Shown: in pieces, positions 1 to 7,108 of the stretch
Layout of the letters: each line of letters begins with the position of its first letter
Numbering within the stretch: the stretch's first letter is position 1
Assembly (NCBI GenBank): GCA_030705695.1
Contig: JAUZPX010000044.1
Span: forward strand, 1-14,333
Reading direction: 5' to 3'
Source: Bacillota bacterium
Lineage (GTDB): Bacteria > Bacillota > Clostridia > Oscillospirales > Acutalibacteraceae
Length of the DNA stretch: 14,333 nt
The notes under the pieces: model-generated
What the model was told of the DNA's origin: nothing
The model's input: only the letters and a program-made list of their open reading frames with translations
Database searches by the model: none
Program-made: the position numbers and the translations under genes

Positions 1-384
1 AATCACAAATGAAGCAATGAATTTTGATGTTAATATTTGTTCCCGTGAAACAGGTTTTACCATTAAAAATTCAGTAGTTTTATCACGCTCTTCTTTAGAT
101 ATGACCGAAGCACCAAGCATTACTGCCTGAATACAGGTTAGCAGTGCTAGATATGGAAAGCAAATTGCGTAATAATCTATTGGATTTGAAAGGTCAAAAA
201 CGCCTACTCCGAGCATTTTTTGCATTCCAAGCGGTAATGTTTTCATCAATTCGTTAAACCCGCCGGGTATTGCGTTTCCTGCACTATATTTATTCATGCA
301 GGCATACGCCATAAAAAACATTACGATTGCCCAAATAATTAAGCTTTTGCGGTTAGAACGCAATTCTCGTTTAATAATATTCAT
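1..384 (-). CDS. ABC-2 type transporter permease, C-terminus cut by window edge
   Basis: Membrane subunit of an ABC exporter. Reading the minus strand from the ATG at 384 gives 128 residues with no stop, so the C-terminal half lies outside the window. The protein begins MNIIKRELRSNRKSLIIWA, with a first membrane helix at about residues 14-30. A second hydrophobic stretch near residues 82-95 leads into SKEERDKTTEFLMVKPVSR, the cytoplasmic loop motif also present in the permease just upstream. The two are paralogues, so the transporter is probably built from two different permeases and one ATPase. A GGGGG Shine-Dalgarno at 391-395 precedes the ATG, and only 12 bases separate it from the preceding stop, so it belongs to the same operon. 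The substrate cannot be told from sequence; drug, peptide or antimicrobial export is typical of ABC-2 families. Confidence 0.88.
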   Translation of the reverse strand, partial: MNIIKRELRSNRKSLIIWAIVMFFMAYACMNKYSAGNAIPGGFNELMKTLPLGMQKMLGVGVFDLSNPIDYYAICFPYLALLTCIQAVMLGASVISKEERDKTTEFLMVKPVSREQILTSKFIASFVI

Positions 385-396
385 AGCTAAGCCCCC

Positions 397-1191
397 TTAC
401 ACAGAGTGAACATTTCTTCGATGATACAGAACATAGCTTGCCGAAATACACACAATAACGACTGCCGCAAAGACAACTACCGAGGTAATGTCGAGCGTAT
501 TATCTTTAATTATCTTATTAGTATCAAAATAGCTAAACGGTGAAAAGTATTTGGCAACCTTATTATCATCATTAATAAGAAAACGGGAGATTGCGAAAAA
601 TGCAAAGACTATGCCAAGAGATATAGGCAATACAGCTCTAATCTTTTTAAGAATCGTTGAAATAAAAAATCCAATTGAAAAACACAAAATCTGAATAAAA
701 AGCAACGATAGATTAATTAATAAATATGGTTTTAAAACATTTTCATCTGATATATTTGATAACTGGATATACGTTACAATCGAGAAGATAATATCGGTTG
801 CAAGAAAAACAGTAAGTGCAGCCAATAACTTTGAAGATACTATTGTAATTCTTGAAACAGGTTTCGTTATAAGGAAATCAGCAGTGCGCTCACGTTCTTC
901 TTTTGAAAGAATACCTATCCCAAGGTTCATAGCCTGAATCGCCATCATAAGCGATACATAAATAAATACAAATCCGTAAAAACCAATTGCTGTTGAAAAT
1001 GTTGAAGTTGCAATACCCATTGCATCTTTTAAAATCGGATTAAAATTATTTAACATTTTTGTGAAGTCACCAATTGAATCGTGAATCATCGGGAAAAAAG
1101 CCATATAGCCTATCGTTACAAAACTTAAGCATAAAACCCAAACAAGAAATGATTTGAAATTTGACTTAAGTTCAAATCTGTAAATATTCAC
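397..1191 (-). CDS. ABC-2 type transporter permease
   Basis: 264-residue integral membrane subunit of the same ABC exporter. Hydrophobic helices are visible at about residues 14-34, 68-92, 118-140, 155-178, 188-207 and 234-253, the six-helix plan of ABC-2 permeases. The loop SKEERERTADFLITKPVSR (residues 96-114) is a recurring signature in clostridial ABC-2 permeases and lies where the coupling helix should meet the ATPase. The start is GTG at 1191, with a GGGGG Shine-Dalgarno at 1199-1203 inside the end of the ATPase gene and a 7-base spacer. The ATPase stop (1194-1196) is two bases away, so translation is probably coupled. It is paralogous to the truncated permease downstream. The transported compound is unknown. 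Confidence 0.9.
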   Translation of the reverse strand: MNIYRFELKSNFKSFLVWVLCLSFVTIGYMAFFPMIHDSIGDFTKMLNNFNPILKDAMGIATSTFSTAIGFYGFVFIYVSLMMAIQAMNLGIGILSKEERERTADFLITKPVSRITIVSSKLLAALTVFLATDIIFSIVTYIQLSNISDENVLKPYLLINLSLLFIQILCFSIGFFISTILKKIRAVLPISLGIVFAFFAISRFLINDDNKVAKYFSPFSYFDTNKIIKDNTLDITSVVVFAAVVIVCISASYVLYHRRNVHSV

Positions 1192-1193
1192 GG

Positions 1194-2081
1194 TTATTCC
1201 CCCTTTGAATAATAATGCATGAATATTTCTTCCAAATCAGGCTCATCTGCCCACATATTAATAATTTTAATACCGCTTAGTTTTTCTGTAATCAAATTTA
1301 TATCGCCTTTAAAGATAAAGCTGTGTTCATTTCCGTCAACTTTTAAATCATTTACGCCTGTAACATTAAAGAAATCAGGAGTAACTTCTGTTTTCATAAT
1401 GAATTTAAAGCGTTTATAACTTTCTTCTTTTAGTGATGCAATTGAATCTACAGTAACAATCTTACCGTCTTTAATAATTGCAACACGTCCGCAAAGACGC
1501 TGGACCTCACTAAGAACATGTGATGACATAAGTATTGTTGCCCCACGCTTGTTTTCTTCTTCTAATAAATTGAAGAACGTCTGCTGCATCAATGGGTCAA
1601 GTCCGCTTGTTGGCTCATCAAGAATTATTAAGTCGGGGGAGTGTAGAAGTCCTTGTACGATTCCGACCTTTTTCTTATTTCCGAAAGAAAGATCATCGAT
1701 TTTTTTGTTTAAGTCGAGATTCATACGCTCAGACAATGATTTGATGCGTTCACTGCAATCTTTTTTATAGAAACTGGCAGAATATTTTAATAAATCAATG
1801 ACTTTCATACCGTCATAATAGAAAACTTCACTGGGCAGATAGCCTACTCTTTTTGCTATCTCAGGAGCAGACTTTATACAGTCTAAACCAAATATTTTTG
1901 CCTCACCCGAAGTAGGGTAGATTAGAGCCAAAAGCGTTCGAATTGTAGTTGATTTACCTGCTCCGTTTGGTCCGATAAATCCAAAAATTTCGCCTTCATG
2001 TACATCAAAAGAAACATCAGTAATTCCACGGTTGTGTCCATAGTACTTTGTTAGCTTGTTGATTTCAATTACATTTTTCAT
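1194..2081 (-). CDS. ABC transporter ATP-binding protein
   Basis: ATPase that powers the two permeases encoded downstream; about 295 residues. Counting from the ATG at 2081, the Walker A motif GPNGAGKST is at residues 37-45, the ABC signature is the variant LSFGN at 131-135 (usual form LSGGQ), Walker B LIILDEPTSGLDP is at about 151-163, and the switch histidine is in SSH near 188. A C-terminal region of about 75 residues follows the nucleotide-binding domain, as in many ABC-2 exporters. An in-frame TTG at 2087 would lengthen it by two residues, but GGGGG at 2089-2093 is only one base from that TTG and seven from the ATG, so the ATG is the better start. It is the first gene of a three-gene operon. 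Family assignment is certain; the substrate is not. Confidence 0.93.
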   Translation of the reverse strand: MKNVIEINKLTKYYGHNRGITDVSFDVHEGEIFGFIGPNGAGKSTTIRTLLALIYPTSGEAKIFGLDCIKSAPEIAKRVGYLPSEVFYYDGMKVIDLLKYSASFYKKDCSERIKSLSERMNLDLNKKIDDLSFGNKKKVGIVQGLLHSPDLIILDEPTSGLDPLMQQTFFNLLEEENKRGATILMSSHVLSEVQRLCGRVAIIKDGKIVTVDSIASLKEESYKRFKFIMKTEVTPDFFNVTGVNDLKVDGNEHSFIFKGDINLITEKLSGIKIINMWADEPDLEEIFMHYYSKGE

Positions 2082-2265
2082 TGCCAAACCCCCAAGATTA
2101 AGATTTATTTAATTTAATGTAAGGCTATTCACCCTACAAATATAATGCAGAGTTCACATATGAGGAAAGAATGTTACTTCATACATAAGCGTTTGATATA
2201 ATGTAAAAAAATATTCTGCGATTAAATAATTTAATTTTTATTAATTAAACGTCTTAGTTGTCGTT

Positions 2266-2294
2266 ATTCTTACACTATCTTTTTATTTTGTCAA
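2266..2294 (-). promoter_or_regulatory. Candidate sigma-A promoter for the ABC exporter operon
   Basis: On the minus strand, a perfect -35 TTGACA (2294-2289) is followed after 17 bases by AAGAAT (2271-2266), four of six to the -10 consensus. It would give a leader of about 170 nt before the ATPase ATG. The -10 is weak, so the promoter may need an activator or be inactive. No regulator gene sits beside the operon in this window. Confidence 0.42.
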
Positions 2295-2363
2295 GATATT
2301 TTAAAAACAAATAATTATTAATAAAAAAAAGTGCGATTTGTTAAGATAAATAATATATTTTGA

Positions 2364-2392
2364 TTGACTTTTGTCAAACAAAATCATATAAT
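2364..2392 (+). promoter_or_regulatory. Sigma-A promoter for secDF
   Basis: -35 TTGACT (2364-2369) and a perfect -10 TATAAT (2387-2392) with the ideal 17-base spacer. Transcription should start near 2399, giving a leader of about 80 nt before the secD ATG at 2479. This is one of the two best promoters in the window. Confidence 0.82.
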
Positions 2393-2403
2393 TATCCTGT
2401 TAT

Positions 2404-2450
2404 GTTGTGCAGTGGCAATATGTGGATATATGCTTATTGCATTGCACGAT
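2404..2450 (+). promoter_or_regulatory. Long stem-loop in the secDF mRNA leader
   Basis: The left arm GTGCAGTGGCAATA (2407-2420) pairs with the right arm TATTGCATTGCAC (2435-2447). The stem has 13 base pairs, one of them G-U, with one bulged G at 2415 and a 14-base loop (2421-2434). Weaker pairs can extend it to 2404-2450. It starts only a few bases from the predicted transcript 5' end and stops 15 bases before the secD GGAGG. No T-run follows the stem directly, so it does not look like a simple terminator. It could stabilise the mRNA end or regulate initiation; its role is not known. Confidence 0.55.
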
Positions 2451-2478
2451 CTTATTTTTAGTATTGGAGGAAATGCGC

Positions 2479-3861
2479 ATGAAACGTGTCCCGAAGCCCG
2501 TGTTCTTCATCGTCGCCCTCCTTATCCTGTGCTTAAGTTATGCAGCTATATTTGGCGTGCATTCTTATCACGGTGATATTAAGGACACCTATATTAAAGG
2601 TGTAAGCGACATTAGATGGGGAATTGATATTAGAGGAGGAGTCGAAGCTACCTTTAAACCTAAAGATATCAAAAATGCTACTCCGGAACAAATTGATTCC
2701 GCAAAGCAAATTATCGGAATGCGATTAACTCAAAACAACATCACAGACTATGAGCTTTATTCCGATTATCCGAACCAAAGAATTATTGTTCGCTTCCCGT
2801 GGAAAAGCGATGAAACTGATTTTAATCCGGAAACAGCTTTAAATGAAATTTCAGCAACGGCTGATTTGCAATTCCATCCCGGTGACAGTTATGCTGATCA
2901 GACAACAGACGGCAGTAAAAAGACTCCAACCGGAGAAACAAAGACTGTTCTTATGACAGGCAGCAATGTAAAAAATGCTTCTGTTCAACTTGATTCAAAA
3001 ACAAACAATTATGTCGTTAACCTTGAATTGAAAGATGCAAATGTTTTTAAGGATATTACTACTAAATATTTGCAAAAGACTATTTCAATTACAATGGATG
3101 ATGTTGAAATTTCTGCTGCAAATGTTAATGAAGTTATTCCAAGCGGTTCAGCACAAATTTCAGGAAGCTTTACAGCAGATCAAGCAAAAAAACTTGCAGA
3201 CCAAATTAACGCTGGTGCGCTTCCTTTTAAACTATCAACTGCCAGCTATGGTGCTGTAAGCCCAACGCTCGGTGTATCTTCATTAACTGCAATGGGTTAT
3301 GCTGCAGTAGTTGCACTTATATTGATTTTATTATTTATGTTATTTGTATATAGACTGCAGGGTCTTGTAGCTGCATTTGCAATAACTGGACAACTTGCCC
3401 TTTCTATTGCATTTATTACCGGATTCTTTACCGTATTCCCAAGCTTTACAATGACATTACCAGGTATTGCTGGTATTATTCTATCTATAGGTATTGGTGC
3501 TGACGCCAACATTATTACGTTTGAGCGTGTTTCTGAAGAATTGAGAAGCGGTAAAACGATTGACGGTGCTATTGATAAAGGTACAAAACGCAGTTTCACG
3601 GCTATTTTTGATGGTAACATAACAATTGTAATTGTTTCGTTGATTTTACTTCTTGTCTTTGGACCTGCAAATATTCTTTCAGTTATTTTCGGTGTTTCCA
3701 CAATAGGAACGATTTACTCATTCGGTTACACATTACTCATGGGCGTTTTCTCCAACTTTATCATGGGTGTAGGTGCTTCCAGATTAATGCTGAAGTCAGT
3801 TTCCAGATTTAAGATTTTCCGTAAAAACTGGTTCTTTGGTGTAGGAGGTGCAAAACAATGA
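2479..3861 (+). CDS. secD: Protein translocase subunit SecD
   Basis: SecD works with SecF at the SecYEG channel, using the proton-motive force to complete export of proteins across the membrane. The 460-residue protein has a first membrane helix at about residues 6-27, then the conserved GIDIRGG motif (about 48-54) opening the extracytoplasmic P1 region. VSPTLG (about 260-265) leads into five C-terminal helices, with the hallmark GADANIITFERV from about residue 340. It is shorter than Escherichia coli SecD (about 615 residues), as expected for Firmicutes. The reading frame is open from 2407, but GGAGG at 2466-2470 fits the ATG at 2479 (8-base spacer), and MKRVPKPVFFIV is a normal SecD N-terminus. 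Its stop overlaps the secF start. secD is the first gene after the strong promoter at 2364-2392. Confidence 0.96.
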   Translation: MKRVPKPVFFIVALLILCLSYAAIFGVHSYHGDIKDTYIKGVSDIRWGIDIRGGVEATFKPKDIKNATPEQIDSAKQIIGMRLTQNNITDYELYSDYPNQRIIVRFPWKSDETDFNPETALNEISATADLQFHPGDSYADQTTDGSKKTPTGETKTVLMTGSNVKNASVQLDSKTNNYVVNLELKDANVFKDITTKYLQKTISITMDDVEISAANVNEVIPSGSAQISGSFTADQAKKLADQINAGALPFKLSTASYGAVSPTLGVSSLTAMGYAAVVALILILLFMLFVYRLQGLVAAFAITGQLALSIAFITGFFTVFPSFTMTLPGIAGIILSIGIGADANIITFERVSEELRSGKTIDGAIDKGTKRSFTAIFDGNITIVIVSLILLLVFGPANILSVIFGVSTIGTIYSFGYTLLMGVFSNFIMGVGASRLMLKSVSRFKIFRKNWFFGVGGAKQ

Positions 3862-4850
3862 ATACTAAAATAATTGATTTTATTGGAAAACAAAAAATAT
3901 TTTTTGGTGTTTCCATTTCTCTTATGGTAATCGGTATTATTTGTAATATTATTTTTGGTGCTTCATTGGACATCCAGTTTAAGGGCGGTGCTATTGTAAA
4001 CTACACTTCTGCAAACCAAGTTGACCAGGCAAAAATTAAAGATGTTGTTACAAAAGCTATGGGCGTTGATGTAACAGTATCTGTATCACAGAACTTGGCA
4101 CAGACTACTTCTACAAGTGATAATTACACAACTTCAATTAACTTTGCAGGTAATAAAGCAATTTCTCCTGCTGACCAAACAAAGCTTACAAATGCTATTA
4201 AAGCTGCATTCCCAAAAGATAGCTTTAAGTACAGTTCTTCAAACTCTGTTGAGCCGACTATGGGTACAAAATTCTTTTTAAAGTGTTTGGTTGCTTTAGT
4301 TCTTGCATGTATATTGCTGATTCTTTATGTCGGTTTCCGATTTAGAAAGATTGGCGGTTTGTCGGCAGGTGTTACGTCAATCATTGCTCTGGTTCATGAC
4401 GTATTTATAATTTACTTTACATTTATTGTATTTAAAATGCCGATTGATCAAAACTTTATCGCTGTTGCTTTAATGATTCTCGGTTACTCGCTTAACGATA
4501 CGGTTATCGTATTTGACCGTGTAAGAGAAAATCGTTCATTGCAAGGTAAAAACATGAATTTGGCTCAGGTATTCAATTTGAGTGTTACACAGGTTATTAG
4601 AAGATCCATCTTCACATCACTTGTAACATTAATTGCAATTACAACAGTTCTTATTTTTGCATTAAGCTATAACTTGAGTTCTGTTGTAACATTTGCTCTT
4701 CCGATGGTTGTCGGTATCATTACAGGATGTTATTCATCCATCTTTATTGCAGGACCACTCTTTGTTATTTGGGAAAATCATAAAACAAAGAAACTTGAAG
4801 CTGCAAAAAGTGCAAGATTATCAAAAAACAAGAGTAAAGCTAAGGCATAA
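3858..4850 (+). CDS. secF: Protein translocase subunit SecF
   Basis: Partner of SecD in the proton-driven SecDF complex. The 330-residue protein has one N-terminal helix (about 13-33), an extracytoplasmic domain of about 100 residues opened by SLDIQFKGG (36-44), and a bundle of five helices from about residue 138. The signature YSLNDTVIVFDRVREN is at residues 210-225, equivalent to the SecD motif, and VEPTMG (131-136) precedes helix 2. The lysine-rich C-terminus is probably cytoplasmic. Its ATG overlaps the secD TGA by four bases, and a GGAGG lies just upstream inside secD, so the two are translated together in near-equal amounts. SecD and SecF are separate genes here, unlike the fused SecDF of Bacillus. 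Confidence 0.96.
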   Translation: MNTKIIDFIGKQKIFFGVSISLMVIGIICNIIFGASLDIQFKGGAIVNYTSANQVDQAKIKDVVTKAMGVDVTVSVSQNLAQTTSTSDNYTTSINFAGNKAISPADQTKLTNAIKAAFPKDSFKYSSSNSVEPTMGTKFFLKCLVALVLACILLILYVGFRFRKIGGLSAGVTSIIALVHDVFIIYFTFIVFKMPIDQNFIAVALMILGYSLNDTVIVFDRVRENRSLQGKNMNLAQVFNLSVTQVIRRSIFTSLVTLIAITTVLIFALSYNLSSVVTFALPMVVGIITGCYSSIFIAGPLFVIWENHKTKKLEAAKSARLSKNKSKAKA

Positions 4851-4861
4851 ATCTGTTTTTA

Positions 4862-4894
4862 TAAAGACACGCCGAACAACGGCGTGTCTTTTTT
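4862..4894 (+). terminator. Rho-independent terminator of secDF
   Basis: The 10-bp GC-rich stem AGACACGCCG (4865-4874) / CGGCGTGTCT (4880-4889) has a 5-base loop and is followed by a T-run (4890-4894). A-T pairs extend the stem by about two on each side. It starts 12 bases after the secF stop and separates secDF from the protease gene. Confidence 0.92.
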
Positions 4895-4944
4895 CACAGG
4901 TTTATTTTTGTTTTTTTCAAGTTTTTCATTTTCACATCAAGAAA

Positions 4945-4972
4945 TTGTCACAAAACGCGGGTATGATATTTT
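4945..4972 (+). promoter_or_regulatory. Possible promoter for the HtrA-type protease
   Basis: TTGTCA (4945-4950) and TATTTT (4967-4972) with a 16-base spacer form a moderate sigma-A-like promoter. TATGAT at 4962-4967, preceded by GGG, is an alternative -10 without a good -35. A promoter is expected here, because a terminator lies upstream and the gene starts at 5016. The exact elements are uncertain. Confidence 0.35.
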
Positions 4973-5015
4973 TAGTTTCAGAAAATTATATCTGAACAAT
5001 ATGGAGGTATTTATC

Positions 5016-6593
5016 ATGAATGAAAATCGATATGATCCGTTTGAGAATAATTATGCTGATAGTAATATACCTATCAATAACAATACTCCGGATGTAAAAA
5101 ATGATCCTAGAATTGAGAATTCTAAATTTTCAAATCCAAACACTGACTCAATTCCTATTCAAAGCGAGGAAAACAATAGGACAAACTATTCAAATGATTT
5201 TTCATCGCATGTTAATTCATATTCAAATATGTATAACAGTAAGCCTGATGAAGAAGATTTGTTTATAAATCCTTATAAAAGTCATGAAAATGATTTATTT
5301 ACAATGCCAGATAACCAGCAAAATACAAATGGCTTTGAAGAACAAAATACTTTTTCCTCTTATGCAACAATAGAAACAATGACAAAGAAAGAAAAGAAAA
5401 GCCAGAATGTTACACGAAGATCTTTGGCGATTGTTCTTTGCATTTGTATTGTAGCTTCAGGACTTATTGGATTTGGAGGCGGATTCCTTGCCAATAAACT
5501 TATGGCAAGCGGAAGCGACAGCGGAAGCAGTGTTACAGGCAGCGACCTGACTATTCAACGTGTGGTAGATACAACAGCAGGCGATGACAAAGTAAATGAT
5601 GATCTCTCGACAAGTGACATTGTTAAACAAACTGCGGACGCTGTTGTTGAAATTGAAACGGAATCTGTACAGACCGGTGGTTTTTCAAATCAGTATATCA
5701 CATCTGGTGCTGGTAGCGGAGTAATAATTTCCAGTGACGGATACATTCTTACAAACCATCATGTTATTTCGGGTGCAACTAAAATTACAGTTACTTTGCG
5801 TGATGGAAAAAATTATTCAGCAAAGCTTGTCGGCTATGATACTGTTGTTGATTGTGCACTTGTTAAAATTAATGCAACTGGTTTAAAGACAGTGGTATTC
5901 GGTGATTCTGATAAAATTGTTGTTGGTCAAAAAGCCGTAGCAATAGGTAATCCGCTAGGACAACTTGGTGGCACTGTTACAGACGGTATTATTAGCGCAT
6001 TAAACCGAACTATTGTTCTTGATAATGTTTCAATGAACCTTATTCAAACAAATGCAGCTATTAACCCTGGTAACTCAGGAGGCGGTTTGTTTAACGGAAA
6101 AGGTGAGCTAGTTGGTCTGGTTGTTGCAAAGTCATCAGGAAATAACATTGAAGGTCTTGGGTTTGCTATTCCGATAAATGATGTTGCAAATATTTTAGGA
6201 GATTTGAAAAAATACGGTTATGTTCGTGGCAGGGTAGAGCTTGGAGTATCGCTTGTTGATGTAACTTCCAATGAAATGGCCGCAATGTACGGAGTATCAG
6301 AACAGGGATGCTATGTAGAAAGTGTTACATCTGATAATGCCTCAAAAGCAGGAGTACAACGAGGCGACGAAATTGTTTCAATTAACGGGGTAAAAGTGAC
6401 AACCACAACGGAATTGAAAACGCAGCTAAATAAGTTAAAAGTCGGTGATACTGCTAAACTCGGAATAGTTCGTAACAGTAGTAGTTTAACAATAGGTGTT
6501 GTACTTGCAGAGTCAAAGCATTCAAGTACATCAGACAGTACCGATAGTAGCAGCAATAGCAGCAATGATAGCATTGATAATTCCATAGGCTAA
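5016..6593 (+). CDS. htrA: Membrane-anchored HtrA/DegP-like serine protease with PDZ domain
   Basis: Trypsin-like protease that degrades or refolds damaged exported proteins on the outer face of the membrane. Its 525 residues fall into five parts: an Asn/Asp/Ser-rich cytoplasmic segment (about 1-125), a basic patch and one helix (about 137-162) giving N-in topology, the protease domain (about 200-395), one PDZ domain (about 401-496), and a Ser/Asn/Asp-rich tail. The catalytic triad is complete: His249 in TNHHV, Asp279 in VVDCALVKI and Ser354 in NPGNSGGGL. The frame is open from 4884, but that part overlaps the secF terminator. GGAGG at 5003-5007 with an 8-base spacer selects the ATG at 5016. 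It lies directly downstream of secDF, consistent with a role in surveillance of secreted proteins, but has its own transcription unit. Stress induction is usual for the family, but no operator is visible. Confidence 0.94.
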   Translation: MNENRYDPFENNYADSNIPINNNTPDVKNDPRIENSKFSNPNTDSIPIQSEENNRTNYSNDFSSHVNSYSNMYNSKPDEEDLFINPYKSHENDLFTMPDNQQNTNGFEEQNTFSSYATIETMTKKEKKSQNVTRRSLAIVLCICIVASGLIGFGGGFLANKLMASGSDSGSSVTGSDLTIQRVVDTTAGDDKVNDDLSTSDIVKQTADAVVEIETESVQTGGFSNQYITSGAGSGVIISSDGYILTNHHVISGATKITVTLRDGKNYSAKLVGYDTVVDCALVKINATGLKTVVFGDSDKIVVGQKAVAIGNPLGQLGGTVTDGIISALNRTIVLDNVSMNLIQTNAAINPGNSGGGLFNGKGELVGLVVAKSSGNNIEGLGFAIPINDVANILGDLKKYGYVRGRVELGVSLVDVTSNEMAAMYGVSEQGCYVESVTSDNASKAGVQRGDEIVSINGVKVTTTTELKTQLNKLKVGDTAKLGIVRNSSSLTIGVVLAESKHSSTSDSTDSSSNSSNDSIDNSIG

Positions 6594-6624
6594 TGTGTGA
6601 AATTTAATTTCACTCTTAAAATAA

Positions 6625-6667
6625 AAATCTCCTGAAAGATTTTCTTTCAGGAGATTTAACTTTTTTT
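6625..6667. terminator. Bidirectional terminator between htrA and tadA
   Basis: A perfect 14-bp stem, AAATCTCCTGAAAG (6625-6638) / CTTTCAGGAGATTT (6644-6657), has a 5-base loop. On the plus strand a T-run follows (6661-6667). On the minus strand the A-rich stretch at 6618-6627 becomes a T-rich tail. It therefore serves both converging genes. The tadA stop codon (6656-6658) lies inside the stem. Confidence 0.9.
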
Positions 6668-7108
6668 ACGTAGATTTTTAAAAAAATCAGATAGAATTTC
6701 AGAGCATTCGTTTTCTAGTACACCACCTGTAACAGTCGGCTTGTGATTATACTGAAGATCAAATAAATTAATAACCGAACCGCAAGAGCCATTTTTTAAA
6801 TCAGAGCAACCGAAAACCACTTCGGGAATCCTTGCGTTTATAATTGCGCCGGCACACATTGGACACGGCTCTAATGTTACATAAAGCTTGCATTGCCACA
6901 ATCGCCAACCGTGAAGTACTTTGCATGCATTGTCAATTGCCATTATTTCGGCATGATAAAGTGCGTTTTTTTCGGTTTCACGCTTATTGTAACCATAAGC
7001 AATAATTTCGTTTTTATATTCAACCACGGCTCCTACAGGTACCTCGCCTATAGAATAAGCAATTTGCGCTTGCTTTAGGGCTTCTCTCATAAAATAATCG
7101 TTATTCAT
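6656..7108 (-). CDS. tadA: tRNA adenosine(34) deaminase TadA
   Basis: Zinc enzyme that deaminates adenosine to inosine at the wobble position of tRNA-Arg(ACG), so the tRNA can read several codons. The 150-residue length is typical. The zinc site is complete: HAE at residues 52-54 (His52 ligand, Glu54 proton shuttle) and PCPMC (Cys82 and Cys85). GEVPVGAVV near the N-terminus is the usual TadA opening, and FFKNLR is a typical end. Its ATG (7106-7108) overlaps the TGA of the upstream membrane protease by four bases, and I see no clear SD before it, so translation probably depends on ribosomes finishing that gene. In many Firmicutes tadA neighbours the SRP RNA and dnaX; neither is present here. 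Confidence 0.95.
   Translation of the reverse strand: MNNDYFMREALKQAQIAYSIGEVPVGAVVEYKNEIIAYGYNKRETEKNALYHAEIMAIDNACKVLHGWRLWQCKLYVTLEPCPMCAGAIINARIPEVVFGCSDLKNGSCGSVINLFDLQYNHKPTVTGGVLENECSEILSDFFKNLRKKS

Larger units (their letters stand above)
2082..2478. other. Divergent intergenic region between the ABC operon and secDF
   Basis: A very AT-rich stretch of 397 bases with no convincing protein gene. It holds the ABC operon SD and leader (about 2088-2260, read leftwards), a candidate minus-strand promoter (2266-2294), a strong plus-strand promoter (2364-2392), and the secD leader with a long stem-loop (2404-2450). There is also an extended -10 sequence TGATATAAT on the plus strand at 2194-2202 with only a poor -35, which could be a second, weaker promoter toward secD. 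The left part (2094-2260) shows nothing else I can name. Confidence 0.7.

Noticed and set aside
3297..3701. 134-codon minus-strand frame inside secD
   Set aside because: It lies wholly within the strongly conserved membrane part of secD, reads as a mirror of it, and has no SD or independent support.
5022..5040. The protease and the P-type ATPase both begin with an NRYDP motif and similar DNA (also near 13342-13359)
   Set aside because: Only about five residues match between unrelated proteins; most likely coincidence, with no longer repeat around either copy.
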